Counted from the stretch's first letter, positions 17,561-26,956 are shown. The stretch is 54,075 nucleotides of DNA from an uncultured Bacteroidota bacterium (GCA_937920105.1 CALETH010000057.1:1-54075); one strand, 5' to 3'. Notes: generated from the sequence alone by a model not told the origin. Translations and numbers: made by a program.

Positions 17561-17761
17561 ATGAGCCGATATTCAGAAATCGTAGAACTCGTACAAACCT
17601 TTGAAGCCGATTTTGTAAAATTTTACGAAAAAGGAAACAAAGCCGCTGGAACGAGAGTTCGTAAACACATGAACGAACTCAAAAAGAAAGCACAAGAAAT
17701 TCGCCGCGAAGTGCAAGAAATTAAAGGTGCTGGCGGTGAAGGCGAAAAAGAAGGAGAGTAA
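17561..17761 (+). CDS. Hc1-type histone H1-like DNA-binding protein
   Basis: A 66-residue, highly charged helical protein (EADFVKFYEKGNKAAGTRVRKHMNE in shortened form, then LKKKAQEIRREVQEIK) matching the Hc1 histone-like proteins common in Bacteroidota and Chlorobiota. It has a basic middle and an acidic Gly/Glu tail (GAGGEGEKEGE). It likely coats or compacts the nucleoid. A clear AAGGAG site precedes it and a strong terminator follows it, consistent with an abundant monocistronic product. Confidence 0.9.
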   Translation: MSRYSEIVELVQTFEADFVKFYEKGNKAAGTRVRKHMNELKKKAQEIRREVQEIKGAGGEGEKEGE

Positions 17762-17783
17762 TATTTGTAGAAACGATTTATAT

Positions 17784-17818
17784 AAAAGCCCAAAAATATT
17801 TTGGGCTTTTGCTTTTTT
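17784..17818 (+). terminator. Rho-independent terminator after the Hc1 gene
   Basis: AAAAGCCCAAAA pairs with TTTTGGGCTTTT and is followed by GCTTTTTT, 23 bp after the stop. Confidence 0.92.
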
Positions 17819-17878
17819 AAAAGATTTTTTGGAACATTATAGAGATGGAACACGTCTAAGAAAACGTTCAATGTAAGT

Positions 17879-17945
17879 GTCATTCCTGCGAAAGCAGGAA
17901 TCCATAATTATTACTGGATTCCCACTAAAAGCACGTGGGAATGAC
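17879..17945. repeat. Dispersed two-hairpin repeat, GTCATTCC...GGAATGAC family (67 bp)
   Basis: Left hairpin GTCATTCCTGCGAAAGCAGG AATCCA and right half TGGATTCCC...GTGGGAATGAC give an element with inverted ends. Other full copies: 26952-27028, 28045-28138, 32921-33031; left halves only at 36729-36755 and 42960-42986. It sits just upstream of the sigma factor gene and is open in frame with it. Confidence 0.92.
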
Positions 17946-17972
17946 AAATATTTATTTTTACACAGTACACTT

Positions 17973-18581
17973 ATGAGCAAATCCTCAATAATTCCATTAC
18001 AAGAAGCACATCTGCCCGATAGTCAAAAAAGTGATGATATTCTTATCACTATGTTTCAGGCGGGAGAAAAAAAGGTTTTTCGGATTTTAGTAGAACGCTA
18101 TCAAGAAAAAATCCGCAATCTCTTATATTCTATCTTTAATAATGTGGATTTTATTGATGATATAGCACAAGAAATTTTTATCAAAGTGTATGAAGCACTT
18201 CCAAAATTTCGTTTTGAATCCTCATTCTATACATGGTTGTATCGCATTGCCATCAATAAAAGCAGAGATGAAATGCGCAAAAAGAAAATCCGAAAATATT
18301 TTTCACTTCAAGTATTATTAGAAATTCCCAACAATGATGTGCAGCGAAGAATGAGTGTTGCACCAGATGATTCTATTTTTACAAAAGAAATGTTACAGAA
18401 AGCACTTCAAAAAATTCCGGAAAATTATCGCATGCCGATTGTTCTTAAAGATATGGATGGATTTTCGTACGAAGAAATTGCGGAAATGTTAGAATGCGAA
18501 ATTGGAACAGTAAAATCTCGTCTTTTTAGAGGTCGTGTAATGTTAAAAGATTTTTTAGAACCATTAGTAAAGGAGCAATGA
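17973..18581 (+). CDS. ECF-type RNA polymerase sigma factor
   Basis: A 202-residue sigma-70 family protein of ECF type. Region 2 (DIAQEIFIKVYEALPKF, SSFYTWLYRIAINKSRDE) and region 4 (LQKIPENYRMPIVLKDM, SYEEIAEMLECEIGTVKSRL) are intact, and no region 3 is present. The start at 17973 (SKSSIIPLQ) is chosen because the upstream in-frame extension is translated dispersed repeat. The anti-sigma gene follows after 1 bp, so this is a sigma/anti-sigma operon controlled by an envelope signal. Confidence 0.94.
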   Translation: MSKSSIIPLQEAHLPDSQKSDDILITMFQAGEKKVFRILVERYQEKIRNLLYSIFNNVDFIDDIAQEIFIKVYEALPKFRFESSFYTWLYRIAINKSRDEMRKKKIRKYFSLQVLLEIPNNDVQRRMSVAPDDSIFTKEMLQKALQKIPENYRMPIVLKDMDGFSYEEIAEMLECEIGTVKSRLFRGRVMLKDFLEPLVKEQ

Positions 18582-18582
18582 T

Positions 18583-20088
18583 ATGAAAAATATTTCTCCG
18601 AATGAATTATCATATCTTCTTTCACAATATGTTGATGGTGAATTAGAAGAACATGAAAAAAATGCCGTTGAAGCATATTTGCAAGAACATCCTGAAGCAG
18701 TACGGGAAGTAGAACAATTACGTACACTCAAACAAAAACTTTCTTCAACTTCACTGGTTGAACCCAATCCATGGTTTTATTCAAAACTTTCTCACGCGAT
18801 TGAAGAAAAATTTACAAAAAAACAATTTATTTTTTTACGTCAACCAGTCATTGCGTTTTCAACAATGACTATAGTATTGGTGATGGTTGTTGGAGTATCG
18901 TTTATTGGAGAAAAAAATCTTTTTCTTCAATTCTTTGATGCAAAAAAAGAACAAGTAGAAAATCTTCAAAACTCTTTTATGAAAGGAAGCATCATTCCAT
19001 TATTTTCTGATATTACAAAAGAAAAAGTGTTGGAATTTATGCTATTCGGAAGTTTGCCAATAGATTCTACCAAAACAACAACATTACAAGTTCATAATGA
19101 TAATGCTACTGGTGCAAAAGTAGAATTGGTAAAAAATTCCCCATCACAAAAAAAATCTGTTTCTGTAAAAGATTTTTATGCAACACTTGCTTTTACACCA
19201 CAACAAAAAATTGTGATAGATTCTATTTTGGATGAAGGAAAACAAAAAATTCAAACATCCGTATTGGTTGGTGAAAATGATGCAATTGCAGTGAATGCAG
19301 AAATCGGAAAACTCAATCAAGTAATGTTGGTGAATGTTGCATCTCAATTAACGGATATGCAACGCACACGATTTCAAAAATTATTACAGCAATGTAATGC
19401 ACCATATCGTATTGAAGAAAATATTCCATTACAACGAACAAAAAAAGTTTTTGCACAAAATTTGAAAAATCACAAAAATAAATTTGTGGTTATTACTTCA
19501 GATAGTGTAAATATTGCAGAATTGCCGGAAATGAATTTTGATATTATGATGGAACGAAAACATCACAATGGATGGATGAAAGCACAAAAGGTAATGCGTG
19601 AATTTCAACGACGAGAAATAAAAAATTATTCTTTTGCAGAAAAAAATGTTCGCATTGCCAATGCTGATGGTGGTGGAATTAGTATTCATATCGAAAATGA
19701 AATTCCCAATATGATTGATATGGTGATTGCACAGACAGTAATTCCAAAATCTCAAATGAGAGAAAAGCAAAGAATAGTTTCTCGGAAAATTGAAATATTA
19801 CAGGATTCTTCATTTGCTTTTGAAATCAATACTAATGATGAAGTAGCAAAATTTCTTCAATCAGTACCTCATGGAGAATTTAATGTTGAAATGTTTGAAC
19901 AATCATCAAACTCTCCGCGAGTTCGTTTTTATATGAGAACACCAAAAAATTCTCAAAGAAATTTTTCAAAACAGCAAAGAATGAGAGAACAAAATATTGA
20001 AAATGAAAAACGTATAGATATTGATTCTCTTCTTCAGCAATCAGAAAAGCGAAGCAAACAAAAAAATGGTAGTGTGATTGAATTGTAA
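18583..20088 (+). CDS. Membrane-anchored anti-sigma factor with a large extracytoplasmic domain
   Basis: A 501-residue protein. Residues 1-60 (LLSQYVDGELEEHEKNAVEAYL) fit an anti-sigma N-terminal domain with the Y-x-DGEL motif but lack the HxxxCxxC zinc ligands. One membrane helix follows at about 85-108 (PVIAFSTMTIVLVMVVGVSF). The external part contains LAFTPQQKIVIDSILDEGK and LTDMQRTRFQKLLQQ at about 205-275, a pattern of helical pairs reminiscent of Spy/CpxP-type periplasmic sensors, and a charged C-terminal region. It follows the sigma gene by 1 bp behind a GGAG site. Sensing of envelope stress is inference. Confidence 0.75.
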   Translation: MKNISPNELSYLLSQYVDGELEEHEKNAVEAYLQEHPEAVREVEQLRTLKQKLSSTSLVEPNPWFYSKLSHAIEEKFTKKQFIFLRQPVIAFSTMTIVLVMVVGVSFIGEKNLFLQFFDAKKEQVENLQNSFMKGSIIPLFSDITKEKVLEFMLFGSLPIDSTKTTTLQVHNDNATGAKVELVKNSPSQKKSVSVKDFYATLAFTPQQKIVIDSILDEGKQKIQTSVLVGENDAIAVNAEIGKLNQVMLVNVASQLTDMQRTRFQKLLQQCNAPYRIEENIPLQRTKKVFAQNLKNHKNKFVVITSDSVNIAELPEMNFDIMMERKHHNGWMKAQKVMREFQRREIKNYSFAEKNVRIANADGGGISIHIENEIPNMIDMVIAQTVIPKSQMREKQRIVSRKIEILQDSSFAFEINTNDEVAKFLQSVPHGEFNVEMFEQSSNSPRVRFYMRTPKNSQRNFSKQQRMREQNIENEKRIDIDSLLQQSEKRSKQKNGSVIEL

Positions 20089-20127
20089 AATCTGTCTTTA
20101 AGATTATTCGAAGCATACCGTTTCCGC

Positions 20128-20164
20128 AACCCTGCCAGAGTTCAAATTCTGGTAGGGTTTTTAG
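20128..20164 (+). terminator. Terminator after the anti-sigma gene
   Basis: AACCCTGCCAGA pairs with TCTGGTAGGGTT (one G-T wobble) and is followed by TTTTTA. It shares its stem with the palindrome at 22446-22478. Confidence 0.8.
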
Positions 20165-20246
20165 TTCCCAAGGTTTCGGGTTTTTGAGTTTTTTATTTTT
20201 CACTAAATTAAATATATTGAAAAGAGAAAAATCTTATAAAACTATT

Positions 20247-21419
20247 ATGAAAAAATCCTTTTTACTCTTTACCTTTTGCAGTATTTCACTATTGTATTCT
20301 CAAACAGATTACAAAACCCTTCATTTCAAATCCATTGTTGCTGATACACACAATGATATTCTCACCGAAATTTTAAAAGGACGTGGAGATATTTCTTCTC
20401 GTCTTACAAAAGGGCACACAGATTTAGTTCGTTTAAAAGAAGGTGGAGTGGATATTCAAGTATTTTCTGTTTGGAGTGACGAAAAATATGGAAATGGAAC
20501 TGCTTATAAACGCGCCAATACTATGATAGATACTTTGGAAAATATTATTAAACGAAATCCTAAAAAAATAGCACTCGTAAAAAATCCTAAAGAATTACAA
20601 AAAGTATTAAAAGAGAAAAAACTTGCTGCAATTATTGGTGTTGAAGGTGGGCACATGCTCGAAGATAAAATGGAATATTTAGAAAATCTTTATAAAAGAG
20701 GAATGCGATACTTAACGTTAACATGGAATAACAGCACATCATGGGCAACATCAGCGAAAGATGAAGAATTGAAAAAAGATTTATCTCATAAAGGATTAAC
20801 GGAATTTGGGAAAAAAATTGTTCGCAAAATGAATGAACTTGGTGTAATGGTAGATGTTTCTCACGTGGGAGAGCAAACTTTTTATGATGTAATTAATACA
20901 TCGACAAAACCAGTAATTGCTTCACATTCAGCAGTGTATAAACTTGCACCACATCGCCGCAATTTAAAAGATGAACAAATAAAAGCGATTGCAAAAAAGG
21001 GCGGAGTGGTTTTTATCAATTTTTATTCTGCATTTATTGATACAAATTACAATAATAAAATTTCTACAATTCGTAAAAATCATCAAGCATTGGTAGATTC
21101 AATAAAACAGCAATATAAAAATGAAGATGATGCTGATGATGTTATTGATTCTCTTCTTATAAAAGAATATGAAACAGCACGTCCGCCGCTTTCTGTTTTG
21201 ATTGACCACATTGATTATGTTGCTAAACTTGTTGGTGCAGATTGTGTCGGTCTTGGTTCTGACTTTGATGGGGTAGAATCCGTACCACAAGAAATGGATG
21301 ATGTAACATGTTATCCAAAAATTACTCGTGAATTACAAAAACGCGGCTATAGTGATAAAGATATTGCAAAAATTCTCGGTGGAAACTTTGTGAGAGTTTT
21401 TTCTGAAGTGTGTAAGTAA
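20247..21419 (+). CDS. Secreted membrane dipeptidase (peptidase family M19)
   Basis: A 390-residue renal-dipeptidase-like zinc peptidase. The start at 20247 gives a signal peptide (KKSFLLFTFCSISLLYSQ); the longer upstream frame adds nothing recognisable. Zinc-site features: His35 and Asp37 in VADTHND, Glu133 in IGVEGGHML, the ASHSAVYKLAPHRRN block with the remaining histidines and arginine, and GLGSDFDGVE near the end. It would hydrolyse dipeptides in the periplasm or outside. It stands alone, 28 bp before dusB. Confidence 0.93.
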   Translation: MKKSFLLFTFCSISLLYSQTDYKTLHFKSIVADTHNDILTEILKGRGDISSRLTKGHTDLVRLKEGGVDIQVFSVWSDEKYGNGTAYKRANTMIDTLENIIKRNPKKIALVKNPKELQKVLKEKKLAAIIGVEGGHMLEDKMEYLENLYKRGMRYLTLTWNNSTSWATSAKDEELKKDLSHKGLTEFGKKIVRKMNELGVMVDVSHVGEQTFYDVINTSTKPVIASHSAVYKLAPHRRNLKDEQIKAIAKKGGVVFINFYSAFIDTNYNNKISTIRKNHQALVDSIKQQYKNEDDADDVIDSLLIKEYETARPPLSVLIDHIDYVAKLVGADCVGLGSDFDGVESVPQEMDDVTCYPKITRELQKRGYSDKDIAKILGGNFVRVFSEVCK

Positions 21420-21446
21420 AATATGAAAATTTTATACTGTGTGTAA

Positions 21447-22439
21447 ATGAAAATCGGAACTATTAATATTGATAAACCACTTATTCTTGCACCAATGGAA
21501 GATGTAACGGATATTTCATTCCGTTTAATTTGCAAACGATTAGGTGCAGATATTATGTACACGGAATTTGTTAATTCAGAAGGACTAATTCGAGAATCCG
21601 AAAAAACAAAACGCAAAATGTTTTTTTTAGAAGAAGAACGTCCATTTGGAATACAAATTTATGGTGGTGAAGAAACATCCATGGAAGGTGCAGCACGTAT
21701 TGCCGATAGTTTAAATCCGGATATTATTGATATTAATTGCGGATGTTGGGTAAAAAATGTTGCTGGGCGTGGTGCTGGTGCTGGTTTGTTAAAAGATTTA
21801 CCACGAATGGAACGCATCGTTTCTTCTGTTATCAAAGCAACACAAAAACCAGTTACTGTGAAAACGCGTTTGGGCTGGGATGAAAAATCTATTCGTATTG
21901 TTGAAGTTGCAAAAATGTTAGAAGATATTGGTGTAAAGGCATTAACTATTCATTGCCGTACACGTTCGCAAGGTCATACAGGAATTCCTGATTATTCATG
22001 GATTCCCAAAGTAAAGCAAGCCGTACAAATTCCAATTTTTATTAATGGAAGTATAAAAGAACCGGAACAAATAAAAAATATTTTTGAAGAGACCGGATGT
22101 GATGGTGTAATGATTGGCAGAGCAGCAATTGATAATCCGTGGATTTTTTCTGAAGCAAAACAGTATTTGCAAACCGGAGAAATTCTTCCACAAAAATCAT
22201 TAGAAGAAAAAATTGCATTGTGTATTGACCATCTTACACTTTCTGCAGAATATAAAGGTGAACGACGTGGTGTGATTGAAATGAGAAAACATTATTCTGG
22301 ATATTTGAAAAGTGTTCCGAATGTTTCAAAACTTCGTACGGAATTAATGCAGTTTTATGAAGTTGCTCCAATTATAGAAAAACTTTTGTTGTTTCAAGAA
22401 AATTTTGTGCGTGGGGATGTGGAAGAAATAATAATATAA
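21447..22439 (+). CDS. dusB: tRNA-dihydrouridine synthase, DusB type
   Basis: A 330-residue FMN enzyme reducing uridine to dihydrouridine in tRNA D-loops. Seen: APMEDVTDISFR (FMN site), YTEFVNSEGLI, GIQIYGGE, DINCGCWVKNVAGRGAG with the expected catalytic Cys, VTVKTRLGWD, ALTIHCRTRSQG, FINGSI and DGVMIGRAAIDNPWIF. The usual Pro after the catalytic Cys is Trp here. Length is normal for the family. Confidence 0.93.
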   Translation: MKIGTINIDKPLILAPMEDVTDISFRLICKRLGADIMYTEFVNSEGLIRESEKTKRKMFFLEEERPFGIQIYGGEETSMEGAARIADSLNPDIIDINCGCWVKNVAGRGAGAGLLKDLPRMERIVSSVIKATQKPVTVKTRLGWDEKSIRIVEVAKMLEDIGVKALTIHCRTRSQGHTGIPDYSWIPKVKQAVQIPIFINGSIKEPEQIKNIFEETGCDGVMIGRAAIDNPWIFSEAKQYLQTGEILPQKSLEEKIALCIDHLTLSAEYKGERRGVIEMRKHYSGYLKSVPNVSKLRTELMQFYEVAPIIEKLLLFQENFVRGDVEEIII

Positions 22440-22445
22440 ATTACA

Positions 22446-22478
22446 AACCCTGCCAGAGTTTTAAACTCTGGCAGGGTT
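22446..22478. repeat. Perfect 16-bp palindrome, CCCTGCCAGAG family
   Basis: AACCCTGCCAGAGTTT, one T, then its exact complement. No T-run on the plus side. Related to the terminator at 20128-20164; a degraded copy (CTCTGCCAAAGTTT) lies near 38791. Confidence 0.9.
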
Positions 22479-22504
22479 GCAGAATAAATTAAATGTAAAA
22501 ACTC

Positions 22505-23134
22505 ATGCTTGCATTTGTTATTGGTCTTCTTATCGGTTTTTTTTCTGCGATTCCTACTGGACCGGTAAATGTTGCCGTGATGCTGAAAGGTCTTGCACAT
22601 AAAAGAGGGCAGGGAATGATGTTGGGTGCTGGTGCTGGTTTTATGGAATTTATTTATTGTGCCGTGGCATTGTTTGGTATTTCCCAACTTATTACTAATC
22701 TTCACATAGAATTATATTTTAAAATTGCAACTTTTTGTATTTTTCTTTTTTTTGGAATAAAAATTACATTTTTTAAAATTCCAGAAGCAAAATTGAAAAA
22801 AGATGAAGATGCTCCGGGTTTTAAGAGATATTTTATTTTAGGTGCTGCATTGTGTTTTTCTAATTTGGCACTTATTGCGTATTGGCTTACTGTTGCTGGT
22901 ATTTTGCATGGATATAATATTATTCAACAAACGTTGTATGATAATTTATTTTTTTCTTTAGGTACTGGTTTAGGAGTAGTGATATGGTTTTTTGTTCTTC
23001 TAGAACTTGTAGAAAAACAAAAAATGAAGTTAGATGTAAAACAAATTGAAAAAATTACTCGTTTTTTTGGAATTATTTTATTGATTATTACGACTGTGAT
23101 GGGATATAAATTGATTGTAGAGTTTTTTCAGTAA
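22505..23134 (+). CDS. LysE/RhtB-family amino-acid exporter
   Basis: A 209-residue polytopic inner-membrane protein with about six helices. The N-terminal GFFSAIPTGPVNVAVM and following GAGAGFMEFIY match the LysE/RhtB (LeuE) signature. A cytosolic loop (KLKKDEDAPGFKR) separates the two halves. Substrate is probably an amino acid or related metabolite; this cannot be set from sequence. It is followed by a bidirectional terminator. Confidence 0.85.
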   Translation: MLAFVIGLLIGFFSAIPTGPVNVAVMLKGLAHKRGQGMMLGAGAGFMEFIYCAVALFGISQLITNLHIELYFKIATFCIFLFFGIKITFFKIPEAKLKKDEDAPGFKRYFILGAALCFSNLALIAYWLTVAGILHGYNIIQQTLYDNLFFSLGTGLGVVIWFFVLLELVEKQKMKLDVKQIEKITRFFGIILLIITTVMGYKLIVEFFQ

Positions 23135-23153
23135 ATAAAAAGTATATAAATGT

Positions 23154-23190
23154 AAAAAGCCAGATATAAATAAGTATATCTGGCTTTTTT
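23154..23190. terminator. Bidirectional terminator between convergent genes
   Basis: AAAAAGCCAGATATA and TATATCTGGCTTTTTT form a strong stem with A-run on the left and T-run on the right. It serves the LysE-type gene and the convergent T9SS gene. Confidence 0.93.
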
Positions 23191-23210
23191 ATTGTACTCG
23201 TAAGAAAAAA

Positions 23211-25541
23211 TTATTTTATAATCACCAATTTTTTAGTTTCACTAAAACTTCCCGCCGTTAAGCGATAAAAATATATTCCACCGGATAATTTTGCTGCATC
23301 AAATTTTACATTGTGATTTCCTGCGTTCATTTCTTTATTTACTAATGTAGTAACTTCTTTTCCTAAGATATCATAGACTTTTAATGTTACATAATTATTT
23401 GTTGGTAATTGATAATTAATGGTAGTGGTTGGATTAAAGGGATTAGGATAATTTTGTCCCAAAAAAAATGTTTTTGGAATATTACTATTATCATTTTTTG
23501 TTGTTGGAAAGGAAAGAGTAGAAACTTTACTTTTCATTACTCCTTGATTACCTGTTCCTACATAAAGATATTCTTGAGAATCTAATGCTAATGAACGAGC
23601 ATATAAAAATTCATTAGTAGTATTTAACAATTCCCAATTTTCTCCATTGTTTTTAGAACGATAGACACCTCCATCACTAGAATTCATTCCTACAAAAATA
23701 TCTCCTTGAGAATTAATAATTATTGGTAACGGTGAACCGCCTTTTGTAATTCCACTATTTTTTATTTCCCAATTTTTTCCTCCATCAGTGGAACGCCCAA
23801 TTCCATAATCACAAGTAGCAAAAAGAGTCCCTTGAGGATTACTGATAATAGAATTTAATGACCATAAACTGGCTTTATTACTATCAATCATTTTTTTATC
23901 AACTTGTAACCAATTTACACCATCATCGGAAGAGTGATAAATTCCATGATAATAACTTCCAGCAAAAATATCTCCATTTGGTGTTTGAGTGAAGGTTACA
24001 ATATCACTAAATGATGAAACGGTAATATTTGTTGGCTGCCAAGTCATCCCATTATCTGTTGAGCGAAAAATTGCTGGACAATTAGTATTGGATTCATGTC
24101 CATCCCATGCACCTGCAAGGAGTGTGCCTTGTGATGTGAGAAAAATAGTATTGATATCTAACACACTGTCAGTTACTCCATTATATGTTTGTGCCCATAA
24201 TTGAGTATAATCTGTATTTGAAGAAGAACGATAGATTCCTTCATACATTTCTCCTGCTGCTAAAAGAAAATTATTTTTATCTTTTCCGAGAGCAAAATAA
24301 TTACTGGTCTTTGGTAAAGGTAACTTTGTCCAACTTGTTGCATTTTTTTGAAGATGATACATTTCATGTCTTCCGATAAAAGAAGCAATGATATCATCAT
24401 TTGGCATAAGCATAATTGTTGCTCTTCCACCAAACATAGCATCTCTAAATACATCTACTTTGGGTAATGGTTCAAATACTTTTGCAGATAGATTTAATGT
24501 GGATTGTTCACTTTTAAATATTCCAGCACCACGTGTTCCAACATAAAGATATCCATTTTTATCTAAAGTAAGAGAATTAATGTTTAAGTTTGTTAAACCT
24601 GTGTTAATAGATTCCCATGAATCACCATTATTGGTAGAGCGATACAATCCGTAGGATGTGCTTTCTCCTCCTCTTCCAAGAAACAAAATTCCTTCTTCAT
24701 TAATAAGTAATGGTTTTGCATATACACCATTATCTGAAAGTCCATTATTAATTTGCTGCCAAGTTGCACCATCATCAGTGGAGCGATAAACTCCATTGCT
24801 GTAGGATGTAGCAAATAAAATCCCATCCTTATTGCTAACGATAGTCCCTAATTCATTAACGCTGGGTTGAGTAGTGGTAAGATATTTTGTATCCATTTGT
24901 TGCCATGTCTTTCCATAATCTTTAGAACGATAAATTCCGTAATATTGACTTCCAGCAAAAACATCTCCATCAGGTTGTTGGGTGAAAGAAACAATATTGC
25001 CAATAGGTGCATTCATCCCCGTGCTTCCATCATTCCAAGTAGAGGAAGGAGTAAAGTAACCACTGTTAGAGTAAATCACGGCTCCTTTATTTGGAGTGGA
25101 AGTTTTCCCGCCACTCCCACCAATGAGTGAGGTATATCCTGTAGCAAGAAATGTTTGATAACTGAAAATACTATCGGTTATACCATCAACTAATTTTTGC
25201 CATGATGTTTGAGAGTTGGGGGTGTAGAGATAAACGCCATTTTGATATCCTTTAACACCCAGTAATAATAAACCATTATAGAGTAATTTCATTCCTGCAA
25301 TGTCTTCTTGAAAAGGGGTGGTAATTTTATTCCATGTATTTTGTAATTTATTGAAATAAAAAAGTTCATGGTTTAATGTTTCAGAAGCATAGATATTACC
25401 ATCTGGGCTTACTACAAAGGTTGGAATGATACCATAATTGGTATTTGGTTGATTATTAAGTGAAGGTAATGGTTTGAACGTTTGAGAAATACTCACAGAA
25501 AAAATTATGAGGACAAAGAGAAGGGTGTAAATGTTTTTCAT
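23211..25541 (-). CDS. T9SS-secreted BNR/sialidase-like beta-propeller protein with duplicated halves
   Basis: A 776-residue secreted protein. Signal peptide 1-20 (ending SISQ). Two halves (about 21-350 and 351-675) align block by block: GNIVSFTQQPDGDVFAGS / SDIVTFTQTPNGDIFAGS, YGIYRSKDYGKTWQQ / HGIYHSSDDGVNWLQ and NGYLYVGTRGAGIFKS / QEYLYVGTGNQGVMKS. They consist of BNR-type repeats (S-x-D-x-G-x-T-W), the fold of sialidases and Ycf48-like propellers. No sialidase catalytic residues are identified. The C-terminus (692-776) is a T9SS sorting domain (QNYPNPFNPTTT, GGIYFYRLT). AAGGAG precedes the start. A surface role is likely. Confidence 0.92.
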   Translation of the reverse strand: MKNIYTLLFVLIIFSVSISQTFKPLPSLNNQPNTNYGIIPTFVVSPDGNIYASETLNHELFYFNKLQNTWNKITTPFQEDIAGMKLLYNGLLLLGVKGYQNGVYLYTPNSQTSWQKLVDGITDSIFSYQTFLATGYTSLIGGSGGKTSTPNKGAVIYSNSGYFTPSSTWNDGSTGMNAPIGNIVSFTQQPDGDVFAGSQYYGIYRSKDYGKTWQQMDTKYLTTTQPSVNELGTIVSNKDGILFATSYSNGVYRSTDDGATWQQINNGLSDNGVYAKPLLINEEGILFLGRGGESTSYGLYRSTNNGDSWESINTGLTNLNINSLTLDKNGYLYVGTRGAGIFKSEQSTLNLSAKVFEPLPKVDVFRDAMFGGRATIMLMPNDDIIASFIGRHEMYHLQKNATSWTKLPLPKTSNYFALGKDKNNFLLAAGEMYEGIYRSSSNTDYTQLWAQTYNGVTDSVLDINTIFLTSQGTLLAGAWDGHESNTNCPAIFRSTDNGMTWQPTNITVSSFSDIVTFTQTPNGDIFAGSYYHGIYHSSDDGVNWLQVDKKMIDSNKASLWSLNSIISNPQGTLFATCDYGIGRSTDGGKNWEIKNSGITKGGSPLPIIINSQGDIFVGMNSSDGGVYRSKNNGENWELLNTTNEFLYARSLALDSQEYLYVGTGNQGVMKSKVSTLSFPTTKNDNSNIPKTFFLGQNYPNPFNPTTTINYQLPTNNYVTLKVYDILGKEVTTLVNKEMNAGNHNVKFDAAKLSGGIYFYRLTAGSFSETKKLVIIK

Positions 25542-25600
25542 GAAAACTCCTTATAAATATTTTGTAAGTAAGTATAAAGATTTTTGTAAATCTTATCAAA

Positions 25601-26956
25601 TTATTTTTGATATTCTATTTTGTAAATCATTACACTATTTCCGCCGCCAACTTCTGGTTTTCCTTGAGAGGTTACAGTGAGCAAAGATTCGTCAGGGGAG
25701 AGAGCCATACCAACGGGAAAAGAATCTGCACCAATTTCTGCAATCACTTTCATATCAGAAGAACGAATGATGGAAATTTTGTTTTCTCCATTCACGCAGG
25801 CAAAAATATATTTTCCGGATTTTGTTACCTCAATAGTTCTCACTCCATAACCAACTTTAGCAGATTTCCAATCTGAATAACTTATTATTTTTTTCTTTGA
25901 TGTAAGAACAGATTGTAGAAAATTTTGCAAATTTGTTTTTTGCACTGTTCCACCACCATTACTGCTGATATACAATTCATTATTTTGTATGACTAAATGA
26001 CGAATGTTGTTGAGCATTCCAAAAACAGTTCCAAGAAATTGTTGATTTATCATATCATAAACAGAAATTCCACCGCCGCCCATTCTTCCAACAAGTAAGT
26101 ATTTGCTGTCTGGTGTAAAGACTGTTCCACGAAGACATAATCCGCAAGCAGAATCTCTATCAATTTTTTCTTCTGGAGAAAAATTAAGTTTGAGTTGATA
26201 ATCAACAACAATATGTTTTGTATATTGAAAGTTATTTACATTATCACTATTAATATTAATTAATCCAATAGTATTATCGCCCCAATGGGTAATAGCAATC
26301 CATTTATTATCTGGTGAGCATGCAATCATTTTTGGAAGTGGACCTGTTGGCATCACTCGTACAATGCTATCAGTTTGTGTATCAATAATAGCAACTGCTG
26401 ATGGATTGACGGCGTTCTTATCGTAATTTCGTTTGTAATATGTTACCCATAAATATTTTCCATTGTGACTGAGACAGCATTCTACGGGACTTCCTTTGAA
26501 AATATTAAATTTTGATGTTCGATATTTATAATCGTAATCAAAAACTGTTATTTGGTTTTGAAAGAGTGAACTATCTTTTTCAGTAAATTTGTGTTTTATT
26601 ACGTTTAGTTTTTCAAATGTTTCGGTAGAATATACTGGTGTTTCTTTTCTTTCTAATGATTGGATGTAAAGTTTTTTTCCATCTAAAGAAAATTTTGCGG
26701 ATTTTGGTGATTGGATGTTTTTATCCAACTTGTCATTTTTATTATTGGAATTTTTTGATGACCAGTTATATTGTTGAAAGCGTTGTATGAGTGTAAGTGT
26801 TATTTCAGAATTTTGTGGTGCAGATTGTGTTCCGATGGGGAAGTGTTCAACAGTAAATTTTTTTGTTTCTTTATCTTTGGCGATTGTTGATAAAAAGAAG
26901 AGGAAAAGTAAAAATATAATGTGCATAAAGATATAAAAGATGCGATTCTTTGTCAT
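25601..26956 (-). CDS. Secreted YVTN-like beta-propeller protein
   Basis: A 451-residue protein with an N-terminal hydrophobic segment (FMHIIFLLFLFFLSTIA). Repeats such as VAIIDTQTDSIVRVMPTGPLP, MIACSPDNKWIAITHW, ISVYDMINQQFLGTVFG and FPVGMALSPDESLLTVTSQG fit YVTN-type six/seven-bladed propellers. No sorting domain or catalytic motif is seen. The first ATG (26956) is the last part of a dispersed repeat; an internal ATG at 26926 would also leave a signal peptide, so the start is uncertain. Function not recognised. Confidence 0.8.
   Translation of the reverse strand: MTKNRIFYIFMHIIFLLFLFFLSTIAKDKETKKFTVEHFPIGTQSAPQNSEITLTLIQRFQQYNWSSKNSNNKNDKLDKNIQSPKSAKFSLDGKKLYIQSLERKETPVYSTETFEKLNVIKHKFTEKDSSLFQNQITVFDYDYKYRTSKFNIFKGSPVECCLSHNGKYLWVTYYKRNYDKNAVNPSAVAIIDTQTDSIVRVMPTGPLPKMIACSPDNKWIAITHWGDNTIGLININSDNVNNFQYTKHIVVDYQLKLNFSPEEKIDRDSACGLCLRGTVFTPDSKYLLVGRMGGGGISVYDMINQQFLGTVFGMLNNIRHLVIQNNELYISSNGGGTVQKTNLQNFLQSVLTSKKKIISYSDWKSAKVGYGVRTIEVTKSGKYIFACVNGENKISIIRSSDMKVIAEIGADSFPVGMALSPDESLLTVTSQGKPEVGGGNSVMIYKIEYQK

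Noticed and set aside
16359..17761. Deoxyhypusine synthase plus Hc1 as a functional pair (modified histone)
   Set aside because: They are separate units with an 89-bp gap; no hypusine-like acceptor motif is visible in Hc1.
17877..17972. N-terminal extension of the sigma factor (SFLRKQESIIITG...)
   Set aside because: It is translation of a dispersed GTCATTCC repeat; the conserved protein begins at 17973.
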